This document shows, in pieces, positions 25,857 to 34,670 of a stretch of DNA of 64,000 nucleotides. How positions within the stretch are numbered: the first letter of the stretch is position 1; each line of letters opens with the position of its first letter. The notes below the pieces were generated by a model. The model saw nothing but the letters and a program-made list of their open reading frames with translations. It searched no databases and had not been told where the DNA came from. Source of the DNA: JAPOXR01 sp965214695 (GTDB lineage: Bacteria > Pseudomonadota > Alphaproteobacteria > Rhodobacterales > Rhodobacteraceae); assembly GCA_965214695.1 (NCBI GenBank), contig OZ243967.1, forward strand, positions 248,001 through 312,000. Direction: 5' to 3'. The position numbers and the translations under genes were made by a program.

Positions 25857-26593
25857 CAGACCACATGCCCAGCCTGTCCCTGGAGAAAATCCACAAGACC
25901 TTCGGCGGCATCGTTGCCATCCAGGATTTTTCGCTTGATCTTCATCCTGGCGAGATTGTCGCCCTGGTCGGTGATAACGGTGCCGGCAAGTCGACTTTGG
26001 TCAAGATCGTGTGCGGGGTCTATCGGCCGACCTCCGGAACGATCTGGCTGGATGGCGGCGAGGTGAGTTTTCGGGATGCCAGCTCTGCCCGCCGCCGGGG
26101 AATCGAGGTGGTTTTTCAGGACTTGGCCCTGGCAGACGAGCAGCCGGTATTCATGAACATGTTCCTCGGCCGCGAGCTTGTCCGATGGCCGTTCCGGCTC
26201 CTTGACAAGGATCGGATGCGCAAGGTGACCCAACTTCTCGTCGACGAGATGGATGTGCGGATCCCGTCCGCCAACTCGACTATACGGGATCTGAGTGGTG
26301 GTCAGCGCCAGGCCATTGCCATTGCCCGCGCTACCCACTGGGCAAGAAAGCTGATCCTGCTGGATGAGCCGACAGCCGCTCTGGGCGTAGCCGAGACGGC
26401 AAAGGTCGAAAGGCTGGTTGCATCACTGAAGGAACGAAACCTGTCGATCCTGATGGTCAGCCACAATCTTGACCAGGTATTCCGCCTGGCCGATCGAATC
26501 TGCGTCCTTCGCCGGGGAAGGCAGATCGGGATCCACGATATCACCGAGACCAGCAAGAACCAGATCGTCTCGATGATCACCGGGGCGGACTGA
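25853..26593 (+). CDS. Sugar ABC transporter ATP-binding protein, single domain
   Basis: This is an ATPase subunit of 246 aa with one nucleotide-binding domain: Walker A GDNGAGKSTLVK (about residue 41), signature LSGGQRQAIAIARA (about residue 146), Walker B LILLDEPTAALG and the switch His in MVSHNLDQ. Ribose-type systems usually have a double-domain ATPase of about 500 aa; this half-size form is like the fructose (FrcA) systems and would work as a homodimer. It energises the permease at 23677-24633. Confidence 0.92.
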   Translation: MTDHMPSLSLEKIHKTFGGIVAIQDFSLDLHPGEIVALVGDNGAGKSTLVKIVCGVYRPTSGTIWLDGGEVSFRDASSARRRGIEVVFQDLALADEQPVFMNMFLGRELVRWPFRLLDKDRMRKVTQLLVDEMDVRIPSANSTIRDLSGGQRQAIAIARATHWARKLILLDEPTAALGVAETAKVERLVASLKERNLSILMVSHNLDQVFRLADRICVLRRGRQIGIHDITETSKNQIVSMITGAD

Positions 26594-26595
26594 CA

Positions 26596-27624
26596 GTGTC
26601 ATCACATCGCACGAAGATGGCGGCCGAGATCGCCGACATTCCGCAGGTTCTCGAGCGACAGGTCAGTGGCGGCCTTCCCCTCTACCTGGAGACCGGTGCA
26701 TGGCTGCGCAGCATGGATTTGCGCGGTTTCGTGACCTGTGCCAGGGGCACATCCGACCAGGCCGCAACCTTCTTCAAATACGCCTTCGAGACAACAACCG
26801 GATTGCCAGTGACATCCATCGGCCCGTCAGTGGCGTCAATCTACCATGCAAGGCTGAAACTCGACGGGTTTGCGGCCCTGTCGTTCTCGCAATCCGGCGG
26901 AAGTCCGGATTTGGTTGCACTGCAGGCGGCTGCCGGCAGGGGCGGGGCAACCACGATCGCAATCCTGAACACCACTGACAGCCCGCTGGGTGCAGGGGCG
27001 AGTGTCGTGATTCCAGTGCTCGCCGGCCCGGAGGTGGCGGTCGCTTCAACGAAGTCCTTCGTCGGCATGCTGTTTGCATCACTTGCAATCCTTGCCGGCT
27101 ACCAGGGCGACCAGGCGCTTGAGGCGCGGCTTCGGGAGCTTCCGGACAAGGCGCGCCTGGTGCTGGACACCGACTGGTCGGCGGCAATGGACCAGTTTGC
27201 CCGTTCATCGTCGATTTTCTGCATCGGCCGCGGTCCGAGCCTGGCCATTGCTGGCGAGGCGGCGCTGAAGTTCAAGGAGACCTGCCAGTTGCATGCCGAG
27301 GCATTCTCGGCCGCCGAATTCATGCATGGTCCGGTTGTGCTTGCCGGTGCCGATCGGACGGCATTGCTGTTCGGGTCAGAAGGCCTGGCCGACAAATCCC
27401 TCCGGCATGCGGCGTGCAAGATGCGCAGCCAGGAAATGACAGTCTTCAGCGCCGGAACACCAGGCCGCACCGGAGTGTTGGCGGCTCCCGCAGGCAATCA
27501 CGAATATCTTGACCCCATTCTCCAGATCATCGCATTCTACCGGTTCGTCGAGGAGGTCGCGGTCAGCACCGGGCATGATCCGGATGCGCCAAGGGGGCTG
27601 ACCAAGGTTACCAAGACGATGTGA
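26596..27624 (+). CDS. SIS-domain sugar isomerase/deaminase (GlmS C-terminal / NagB-II like)
   Basis: This is a 342-aa protein with two SIS sugar-phosphate-binding domains, like the isomerase half of GlmS without the glutaminase half. Motifs are ARGTSDQAATFFKY, SQSGGSPDLV, STKSFVGML in the first domain and EFMHGPVV in the second. The C-terminus RGLTKVTKTM is typical, since GlmS and NagB-II end in a K-T-V-T-like tail. Relatives deaminate glucosamine-6-phosphate or deglycate Amadori products. The start is taken as GTG at 26596, with ATG at 26617 as alternative. It is the last gene of the ROK operon. No kinase is encoded nearby. Confidence 0.87.
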   Translation: MSSHRTKMAAEIADIPQVLERQVSGGLPLYLETGAWLRSMDLRGFVTCARGTSDQAATFFKYAFETTTGLPVTSIGPSVASIYHARLKLDGFAALSFSQSGGSPDLVALQAAAGRGGATTIAILNTTDSPLGAGASVVIPVLAGPEVAVASTKSFVGMLFASLAILAGYQGDQALEARLRELPDKARLVLDTDWSAAMDQFARSSSIFCIGRGPSLAIAGEAALKFKETCQLHAEAFSAAEFMHGPVVLAGADRTALLFGSEGLADKSLRHAACKMRSQEMTVFSAGTPGRTGVLAAPAGNHEYLDPILQIIAFYRFVEEVAVSTGHDPDAPRGLTKVTKTM

Positions 27625-27737
27625 GCCCATCGGGAAATCATGTCCGGCTGCGGTCGTAACGATCCCGGACGACTCCGTGTGTTCGAAGTCCGGTGCCGCG
27701 GGCCTGGCGGAGCTGATCGCTGCCGGATGCAGGTCGC

Positions 27738-28523
27738 TCAGTCTTCGTGGACGACCGGGAAGAACTCGCTCCTGACCGGGTCGCCGCTGGCGATGGAACC
27801 GTCATGCAGCCACTCGGCCACGCCTTGGTCCGGCTGGTAGCGCGCCCGGTTCAGGGCAAACCTGATGGCGTAGCCCCGCCGGCGCCTGGTCGAGGTCCGG
27901 TTGCCCATGGCCGAATGGACGATGAAGCCGTCAAAGGCCAGGAGATCGCCCGGCTCCAGGTTCCAGTGGACGATGTCATGGCGGGAACGTTCGGCCTCGA
28001 AATCGGGCATGTCACTGTATTGCGGATCATCCTTGCGCAGGTATTTGACGAATGCGCCATCCTGGTCGGTGAGAAACGGGCGGTAGCGTTCCTCCCAGTT
28101 GTGGGAGCCAGGGATGAATTCCAGTGCGCCATTGTCGGGATCGACCGGGTCGAGGGCAATCCAGGTGGTCATGATCGGCCCGGCAATCGGCCAGTAGGGT
28201 TGGTCGGTATGCCAGCCGGTCCGGGTGTGGCTTCCCGGTTCCTTGACGAACATCTGGTCGAAAATCAGCGATACCCAGGAGGATTGGCCGATTTCCGCGA
28301 CCAGCCTGCCAATCCCGGAATCGCAGCAGAATTCCCGGAAGGTCCCAGGCTGCATCCGCATGTTTCGGTAGGCGAAATACCTCTCGCCGCGCTTCAACTC
28401 CTCGTCCACCGCCTGGCGCAGCCGGTCCAGCCAGTAGGCCGTCAGCGCCTCCCTGACCACGACAACCCCGTCCCTGGAATAGTCGTCGGCAAGATCGACA
28501 GCCTTCCGAGTCAACACATCCAT
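27738..28523 (-). CDS. Phytanoyl-CoA dioxygenase family protein (PhyH)
   Basis: This is an Fe(II)/2-oxoglutarate-type hydroxylase of 261 aa. The iron ligands are visible as His and Asp in GWHTDQPYW and the distal His in GFIVHSAMGNRTS. An Arg shortly after (RRGYAIRF) could bind the co-substrate. The start at 28523 begins MDVLTRKAVDL; longer in-frame Met codons upstream lack family sequence. It is 145 nt downstream of the lactonase-like amidohydrolase and probably the last gene of the leftward operon. The substrate is unknown. Confidence 0.88.
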   Translation of the reverse strand: MDVLTRKAVDLADDYSRDGVVVVREALTAYWLDRLRQAVDEELKRGERYFAYRNMRMQPGTFREFCCDSGIGRLVAEIGQSSWVSLIFDQMFVKEPGSHTRTGWHTDQPYWPIAGPIMTTWIALDPVDPDNGALEFIPGSHNWEERYRPFLTDQDGAFVKYLRKDDPQYSDMPDFEAERSRHDIVHWNLEPGDLLAFDGFIVHSAMGNRTSTRRRRGYAIRFALNRARYQPDQGVAEWLHDGSIASGDPVRSEFFPVVHED

Positions 28524-28668
28524 GTTCCGGCTCCTTCCCGAATACATGCTCCGCTGCCATCCCCTCTTGACCGCACCGCCGCCGCCTTCATCCCCATCGG
28601 TAACATCGATTGGCCCTGTGGTCGGCCAACATGCCGTGTCCAGCCATGCGGTTGCCGGCACAATGCGG

Positions 28669-29583
28669 TCAGGTCTCGCCGCTGCGGTTCGGTGGAATCC
28701 GGGTCGGCGCCGACCCGATCCGGTAGAACTCCCTGGCGTTGTCTCCGAATACTGCCTGGTGGTGCTCCGGGGGAATTATGGCACGATGCGCCTTCGCTGT
28801 CCTGGCATATGTAGCGCTGAGTGAATCGACTGGGAAGTTCGAGCCGAACATGCACCGTGACGGGCCGAACAGCTCCAGGCAGATCTCGATGATGGGGCGG
28901 AAATCCTCGACGGTCCAGCCATGGTTGAACATTCCCAACCCCGACAGCTTGCAGGCAAGATGCGGCAGCGCCGCCAGGCGGGCCAGCGATGCCCGCCATG
29001 ATCTCAGCCCGTCCGGCGTCCAGTCATCCGGCGAGCCGGCGTGACACAGGGCGATGTTCAGCCCGTCTACCTGGCCGAACAAATCGGTCGCCGCCGCCAT
29101 CAATGGCGGGGTGAGCTGGAGGTCGAACGAGAATCCCATGCCGGCGGCAAGGTGCAACCCGTCCCGGAAGGCCGGGTCGGCCAGCAGCGTGTTGGTTCCG
29201 GTGCGCGAATCCTCGGCAGAGGAGCGACCGACGATCTGGCGTATTCCCTTGACCGAGGGCAGCCTGGCCAGGCTCTCCAACTGGCGGTCCCGGTCCGGGG
29301 CGGTCAAATCGCAGAAGGCCACCTGGGCAGCCGGCCAGCCAGGATTCTCGTCGGCGACACGCTGCACCCAGCGTGCCTCGGCCAGCGGGTCCCCGGCGCC
29401 GACCTGGACGTGGACCGAGGCCTCAAAACCGCAGGTCGATGCATCGCGGCGGAAATCGGCGGCCAGGTAATTCCGCTGTATGGGTGCCGGGTCGCCGAAG
29501 AACCGCGTCTTGCCTCTGGCCATGAGCCAGGGATAGTGGATTTTCTCCAAATCCCACAGGTGATGATGCGCGTCGATCCTCAC
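28669..29583 (-). CDS. Amidohydrolase family protein (fuconolactonase-like)
   Basis: This is a TIM-barrel hydrolase of 304 aa in the amidohydrolase-2 group that includes sugar lactonases. HxH is seen in RIDAHHHLWDL at the very N-terminus, and later metal or catalytic residues in IALCHAGSP, CKLSGLGMF and MFGSNFPVDS. The start is GTG at 29583, which overlaps the TGA of the upstream amidohydrolase gene (GTGA), so the longer frame with a basic N-terminal extension is rejected. It likely hydrolyses a lactone or cyclic amide produced by its operon partner. Confidence 0.87.
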   Translation of the reverse strand: MRIDAHHHLWDLEKIHYPWLMARGKTRFFGDPAPIQRNYLAADFRRDASTCGFEASVHVQVGAGDPLAEARWVQRVADENPGWPAAQVAFCDLTAPDRDRQLESLARLPSVKGIRQIVGRSSAEDSRTGTNTLLADPAFRDGLHLAAGMGFSFDLQLTPPLMAAATDLFGQVDGLNIALCHAGSPDDWTPDGLRSWRASLARLAALPHLACKLSGLGMFNHGWTVEDFRPIIEICLELFGPSRCMFGSNFPVDSLSATYARTAKAHRAIIPPEHHQAVFGDNAREFYRIGSAPTRIPPNRSGET

Positions 29584-30875
29584 TGCCGGGCGCCGCCTGG
29601 CGAGACGTGTCGCCGGCTCACCGTCGACGGTCGGCCGGGAATGTTCAGCCTGGCCGGGTTGGCGAGCCTGCTCGAAATGATTCTGCCCCTGGAGACCACC
29701 AGCAGCCGGTCCGGCCGGAGCCTGATCGCCTCGACCGGGCTGGCCGCATCGAGAACCACGAAGCTTGCCGACTTGCCAGGCTCGAGGCCAATATCGTCCA
29801 GCCCCATGATCCTGGCATTGTCGATCGTGACCATGTCGAAACATCTTGCCATGTCACGCTCGCTGGTCATCTGGGCCAGGTGCAATCCCATCAGGGCGAC
29901 ATCCAGCATCTCGGCAGCGCCAAGCGGGTACCATGGATCGAGGACGCAATCCTGGCCCCAGCCGACCAGGATCCCGTGCTCGATCATCTCCGGAACCCGG
30001 GTCAGGCCCCGGCGTTTCGGGTAGGTATCGTGCTGCCCCTGGACAATGATGTTCACCAGCGGGTTGGATATGACCGTCAGGCCGGCCCCGGCAATGATCG
30101 GCAGCAGCTTCGAGACGTAGTAATTGTCCATCGAATGCATCGATGTCAGGTGGGACCCGGTTACCCGGCCCTGCATGCCAAGCCGTCCGGTCTCGACTGC
30201 CAGCTGTTCGACATGGCGTGACAGCGGATCGTCGGTCTCATCGCAATGCATGTCGACCATCAGGCCGCGTTCGGCCGCGATTTCGCACAGTTCGGTCACC
30301 GATCTCCTGCCATCTTCCATGGTCAGTTCAAAATGCGGGATACCACCCACCACCTCGACGCCCATATCCAGCGCCCGGTCCAGGTTCCGGCGCGCGGTCG
30401 GATAGCGGTAGAGGCCATCCTGCGGGAACGCGACCAGCTGCAGCGTGATGTAGTCGGCGACTTCCTGCTGAACATCCCTGAGCGCCTGCACGGCCAGGAG
30501 TCGGTCGTCGCAGATATCGACATGGGTGCGGATGGCCAGCAGGCCCATGGATGCAGCCCAGTCGCAATAGTCGAGTGCCCGGTCCCTGATCGCCTCGAGC
30601 GTCAATAGCGGCTTCAACTCCCCCCACAGCTCGATCCCTTCCAACAGGGTGCCGGAGCTGTTTACCCGGGGAATTCCCCGGGAGAGCGTGGCGTCCATGT
30701 GAAAATGCGGGTCGACGAATGGTGGCGAGACCAGGCAACCGGGAAATTCGAGGATTTGCGCCGCCTCGGCGGTGATTCCCGGCTCGATTGCGGCGATCCG
30801 ATCGCCGGCCACGGCGATGTCGGTGCTGGTTCCGGTTGGAAGTGTGACATTCTTCAGCAGGAGATCAACCGTCAT
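29580..30875 (-). CDS. Cytosine-deaminase-like amidohydrolase
   Basis: This is a 431-aa metal-dependent hydrolase of the CodA group. An N-terminal beta-sandwich part precedes the barrel. Metal and catalytic residues are seen in FVDPHFHMDATL (HxH, about residue 58), RTHVDICD, VDMHCDETDDP, GSHLTSMHS and GWGQDCVLDPW. The motif set matches cytosine/creatinine/isoguanine deaminases, but the exact base is open. The start at 30875 lies inside the end of the BMP-type binding-protein gene (11-nt overlap), and the stop overlaps the next amidohydrolase by 4 nt. Confidence 0.87.
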   Translation of the reverse strand: MTVDLLLKNVTLPTGTSTDIAVAGDRIAAIEPGITAEAAQILEFPGCLVSPPFVDPHFHMDATLSRGIPRVNSSGTLLEGIELWGELKPLLTLEAIRDRALDYCDWAASMGLLAIRTHVDICDDRLLAVQALRDVQQEVADYITLQLVAFPQDGLYRYPTARRNLDRALDMGVEVVGGIPHFELTMEDGRRSVTELCEIAAERGLMVDMHCDETDDPLSRHVEQLAVETGRLGMQGRVTGSHLTSMHSMDNYYVSKLLPIIAGAGLTVISNPLVNIIVQGQHDTYPKRRGLTRVPEMIEHGILVGWGQDCVLDPWYPLGAAEMLDVALMGLHLAQMTSERDMARCFDMVTIDNARIMGLDDIGLEPGKSASFVVLDAASPVEAIRLRPDRLLVVSRGRIISSRLANPARLNIPGRPSTVSRRHVSPGGARQ

Positions 30876-31908
30876 TTCTGTCCTCGCTCCGGCTGCGCAC
30901 GCGCAGTTCCGGATCACTGTCGTCGATTTCGGCGGCGAACTTGAAGGCGCGGATTTGCCCCTCGCGCCATGCAACCCGTTCCAGCGCCGCTTCCGGTATC
31001 CGTTCGGCATGGGCCCCGATCGGGGCCAGCGAACACCCGGCATGACCCATATGGGAATAGATGCCGTAATCGGCGGCACTGAAACTGTTCAAACGCAATT
31101 TGCGTAGCGCCGCGGAAATGGTTGGCTCGAAATGCCATTGCGACGACGTGACCAATGGCGACGTGCTTGTGGCATAGCGGTCGGACAGGGCGCCGATGGC
31201 CGGTACATCCGCCTCGGCGGCGACCTGCTCTGCACCCGGGGCATCGGCGTAGATGATGTCGGCACCACCATTGATCTGCGCCTGCGCCAGCTGCCTGGCC
31301 CTGATCGGGTCATGCCAGGAATCAATGAAATCGATAAGGAAGCTGATATCCGACCTGGCATCGATTGCGCCATTCATGAAGGCATTGATCAGCCGGTTGA
31401 TGCCGGGGTAGCGGTACCTGGCCACGATTCCCAGGACGCCATTCGTCGATGTCTCGGCGGCGATGAGGCCGGACAGGAATGAGGCATCCTGGATGTAGCT
31501 GTCGAACACCGCATAGTTCTCGAACCGGGAATCGGACTTGATTGCCGATCCCATCAGGTAGGACATGCCCGGATACTTGTCGGAGAGGAGTCGCGACACC
31601 TGTTCATGGGCAAATGCATCGCCCACCACCAGGTCGGCCGCGCCTTCGGAAAACTGGCGAAACACGCTTTCGTAATCGTCGCTGCCGACATTTTCCACGT
31701 AGTGGTAGTTGATCTCGCCGCGGATGACGGCGTTGAGCAGGGCGCGGTGGACGATGCCCGTCCATCTCTGGGTCACCGGCACCGAAAAGATGCCGGCCAC
31801 GTTCAGCGGCGCCGAGGCATGCGCCATGGCCAGAGGGCCGGCCGTGACAAGGCAGCCGCACAGCCCCGACGCGGTTGTCAGCAGGGATCGTCTGGTCAGC
31901 GTCGACAT
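30865..31908 (-). CDS. BMP-family ABC substrate-binding protein
   Basis: This is a 347-aa periplasmic lipoprotein-like receptor of the Bmp/PnrA family, whose members bind nucleosides or nucleobases. The N-terminus TRRSLLTTASGLCG has a twin-arginine-type signal with a hydrophobic core to about residue 31. The body shows GIVARYRYPGINRLINAFMN, GADIIYADAPGAEQVAAEA and the C-terminal KFAAEIDDSD. It is the first gene of a leftward operon with two amidohydrolases and a PhyH protein. No matching permease or ATPase is in the window, so it must share one encoded elsewhere. Confidence 0.87.
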   Translation of the reverse strand: MSTLTRRSLLTTASGLCGCLVTAGPLAMAHASAPLNVAGIFSVPVTQRWTGIVHRALLNAVIRGEINYHYVENVGSDDYESVFRQFSEGAADLVVGDAFAHEQVSRLLSDKYPGMSYLMGSAIKSDSRFENYAVFDSYIQDASFLSGLIAAETSTNGVLGIVARYRYPGINRLINAFMNGAIDARSDISFLIDFIDSWHDPIRARQLAQAQINGGADIIYADAPGAEQVAAEADVPAIGALSDRYATSTSPLVTSSQWHFEPTISAALRKLRLNSFSAADYGIYSHMGHAGCSLAPIGAHAERIPEAALERVAWREGQIRAFKFAAEIDDSDPELRVRSRSEDRNDG

Positions 31909-32033
31909 GGGGCTCCGTTGATGATGGCTGCGTGGCCCGGACGGGCCTGCCTGCAGAATTGCCGGATGAAAGCCGGGTTTTCAAATGGAATCTGCCGATT
32001 CCTGTGGCACGGCGGCGTCGAAGAAACTACCTA

Positions 32034-32057
32034 TGTCCGGAAAGGCCGATCCGGACA
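32034..32057. promoter_or_regulatory. Dyad in the divergent region between the BMP and M20 operons
   Basis: TGTCCGG and CCGGACA form 7-bp inverted arms around 10 bp. It lies 126 bp upstream of the BMP-protein start and 83 bp upstream of the M20 start, so it could control both. No regulator gene is adjacent. The remainder of 31909-32139 shows nothing else that I recognise. Confidence 0.4.
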
Positions 32058-32139
32058 ATTCCGGCATCGGCAGAGTTAGCCGCCGGCCAGGGCTCCGGTT
32101 TTGCATCCGGCCACGTCAACGATCGAACGGGGAGAACGC

Positions 32140-33303
32140 ATGGGTCAGCGCTACACGGCTCGCCAGATGCTCGAGAAGCTGGTGTCATTTCCCACCGAGC
32201 CCTCCCGCTCGAACCTGGAGTTGGTGGAATGGGTTCGGGACTACCTGGCCGGCCACGGCGTCGAGTCCGGCCTGGATTTCAACGAAGATGAAACCAAGGC
32301 CAGCCTGTTTGCATCCATAGGTCCGGACGTGGCCGGAGGGATCGTCCTGTCTGGCCATACCGACGTGGTGTCGGTTGCGGGCCAGGACTGGGAAACCGAT
32401 CCCTGGACGGTCGTGGAGAGGAATGGCCGCCTCCATGGCCGCGGCACCTGCGACATGAAGGGGTTCGACGCGGTGATGCTTGCCGCGGTTCCTGACATGA
32501 TCAATGCCGGCCTGGGCAAACCGATCCAGCTGGCATTGACCAGGGACGAGGAGATTGGCTGCCTCGGCGCCCCGCCGATGATCGAGAAAATGCTGACCTC
32601 GCTTCCGCCTGCCCGCACGGTCATTGTCGGCGAGCCGACGATGATGAAGGTCGTCACCTCGCACAAGGGCGGCAGCGGGGTGACGGTGCATGTCAGGGGT
32701 CACGAGGTTCATTCGTCGATCCTTCACCGCGGCGTATCGGCAATCATGATTGCCGCCAGGCTGATCGACTGGGCCAATGACCAGAACCGGGCCAATGCGA
32801 GCCGGGACCCGACCGGGACCGCCTCTGTCTTCGATCCTCCCTGGACCAGCCTGCATGTTGGCACGGTGGCTGGTGGCACCGCCCAGAACATCACCGCCCG
32901 CGACTGCCGGTTCGGTCTCGAATATCGCTGTGTACCCGGGGATTCGGCGGATCGCTGGCGGCAGCGATTCGAGGAATTTGCCGGCGGCATCGAGCAGGAG
33001 ATGAAGGCGGTCAACGAGGATTGCTTCATTCGAATTCGCCCCTGGTACGCGGTACCGCCGTTGTCCCGGGAAGAGGATGGCCGTGCCGAGTCGCTGGCGC
33101 GGCGGCTGACCGGCGACAATGGCATGCACGTGGTGTCCTATGGCACGGAGGCTGGCCAATTCCAGGAGCGGGGCTATTCGGCGGTGGTTTGCGGGCCCGG
33201 CAATATTGCACAGGCCCATCAGCCAAACGAGTATATCACCATCGAACAACTCCGGGCCGGCGAGGAATTCATCCGCCGGCTGATGGAACAATTGGAAGGG
33301 TGA
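32140..33303 (+). CDS. Acetylornithine deacetylase-type M20 hydrolase (ArgE-like)
   Basis: This is a 387-aa zinc hydrolase of the ArgE branch. Motifs are LSGHTDVVSVAGQDW, GRGTCDMKGFDAV, TRDEEIGCLGA, the lid-domain VRGHEVHSS, and the C-terminal GTEAGQFQERG plus GNIAQAHQPNE. The start at 32140 has GGGGAG about six nt upstream; an in-frame codon at 32101 adds a non-family extension. It is followed 10 nt later by a second M20 hydrolase. Being divergent from a nucleobase-type cluster, it may deacylate a catabolic intermediate instead of serving arginine synthesis. Confidence 0.87.
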   Translation: MGQRYTARQMLEKLVSFPTEPSRSNLELVEWVRDYLAGHGVESGLDFNEDETKASLFASIGPDVAGGIVLSGHTDVVSVAGQDWETDPWTVVERNGRLHGRGTCDMKGFDAVMLAAVPDMINAGLGKPIQLALTRDEEIGCLGAPPMIEKMLTSLPPARTVIVGEPTMMKVVTSHKGGSGVTVHVRGHEVHSSILHRGVSAIMIAARLIDWANDQNRANASRDPTGTASVFDPPWTSLHVGTVAGGTAQNITARDCRFGLEYRCVPGDSADRWRQRFEEFAGGIEQEMKAVNEDCFIRIRPWYAVPPLSREEDGRAESLARRLTGDNGMHVVSYGTEAGQFQERGYSAVVCGPGNIAQAHQPNEYITIEQLRAGEEFIRRLMEQLEG

Positions 33304-33313
33304 GGACAGGAAG

Positions 33314-34480
33314 ATGGCGATCAGGAACCGGTTTTCGCAGTGGCATGACGAGATTGCCGGCTGGCGGCGCGAATTGCACCGCCAGCCGGAATTGCTGTTC
33401 GATACGCATCGGACCTCGGCATTCGTGGCCGACAAGCTTCGCCAGTTCGGCTGCGACGAGGTGGCGACCGGTATCGGGCGGACCGGTGTGGTCGGGATCA
33501 TTCACGGAAAGTCACGAGGCTCGGGCCGTGTTGTCGGCCTGAGGGCGGACATGGATGCGCTACCCATTCACGAGACCTCGGGCGTCGAACATGCATCGCG
33601 GGAGGCAGGCAAGATGCATGCCTGCGGCCATGATGGACATACGTCAATGCTGCTCGGCGCCGCCCGCTACCTTGCCGAGACCCGCAATTTCGAAGGCTCG
33701 GTGGCGGTGATCTTCCAGCCGGCGGAGGAGGGCGGGGGCGGTGGCCGCGAGATGGTCGAGGATGGCATGATGGAGCGGTTCAACGTGCACGAGGTCTATG
33801 GCATGCACAACATGCCAGGGCTTTCGGTGGGCGAGTTTGCCATCCGGTCGGGCCCGTTCTTCGCTGCCGCCGACACCATCACCATCAGGATCGAGGGGCT
33901 CGGCGGTCATGCCGCCAGGCCGGAAAAGGTGATCGACACCACGCTGGTAGCCAGCCATATCGTGGTGGCCTTGCAGAGCATTGTCTCGAGAAACGTGCAT
34001 CCGCTGAAGGCGGCGGTGGTGTCCATCACCTCGTTTCGTACCGAGTCCGAAGCATACAATGTCATTCCCGAACGGGTGGAGCTTCGCGGCACGGTCAGGA
34101 CCCTCGACAAGGAGGTCCGGTCCGATATCCGGCGGCGAATCGAACTGGTATCCGGCTCCACGGCGGCGGCATTCGGGGCACGGGCCGAGATGGTATTCGA
34201 GGATGGCTACCCGGTGACCGTCAATTGCGAGACCGAGACCGGTCATGCAGCCGAGGCCGCCAGCCGGGTGGCCGGCATTGTCGACACCAATGCCGACATC
34301 GTCATGGGTGCCGAGGATTTCTCCTTCATGCTGAATTCCCGTCCCGGCGCCTATATCGTTACCGGAAACGGCGACAGCGCCCCGCTGCATCACCCGGATT
34401 ACGATTTCAACGACGAGGCCATATTGCCGGGATGTTCATGGTGGGTCGAGATCGCCGAATCGAGGCTGGCCGCCGGCTGA
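33314..34480 (+). CDS. M20 amidohydrolase (hippurate hydrolase / HipO-like)
   Basis: This is a 388-aa metal-dependent aminoacylase. The signature MHACGHDGHTSMLLGAARYL (near residue 100), QPAEEGGGGGREMVEDG, MHNMPGLSVG and MGAEDFSFML are all standard for the HipO/AmaA branch. GGACAGGAAG precedes the ATG. It follows the ArgE-like gene closely and is probably co-transcribed. The natural amide substrate is unknown. The gap 34481-34670 after it holds nothing I recognise. Confidence 0.9.
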   Translation: MAIRNRFSQWHDEIAGWRRELHRQPELLFDTHRTSAFVADKLRQFGCDEVATGIGRTGVVGIIHGKSRGSGRVVGLRADMDALPIHETSGVEHASREAGKMHACGHDGHTSMLLGAARYLAETRNFEGSVAVIFQPAEEGGGGGREMVEDGMMERFNVHEVYGMHNMPGLSVGEFAIRSGPFFAAADTITIRIEGLGGHAARPEKVIDTTLVASHIVVALQSIVSRNVHPLKAAVVSITSFRTESEAYNVIPERVELRGTVRTLDKEVRSDIRRRIELVSGSTAAAFGARAEMVFEDGYPVTVNCETETGHAAEAASRVAGIVDTNADIVMGAEDFSFMLNSRPGAYIVTGNGDSAPLHHPDYDFNDEAILPGCSWWVEIAESRLAAG

Positions 34481-34670
34481 CGCATGGCATCGCGACGGGC
34501 GAAGGCAACGATTCCAGGGGGCAATATGGGCATTGAGGCCCACCCCGTGCAATGCCATGACCCCGCCCGCCGGTCCGGATGGTGCCGGGACCCATGTCAA
34601 ACGGCGTCACGCCGCCGCCTGCCCGCCGATCGGGTTCACGAGGGCAAATTGGCGTGGAGACCAACTGGCA

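Noticed and set aside
32185..33501. Long minus-strand frame opposite the ArgE-like gene
   Set aside because: The plus strand encodes a clear M20 hydrolase with catalytic motifs; the antisense translation is low-complexity and unlike any protein.
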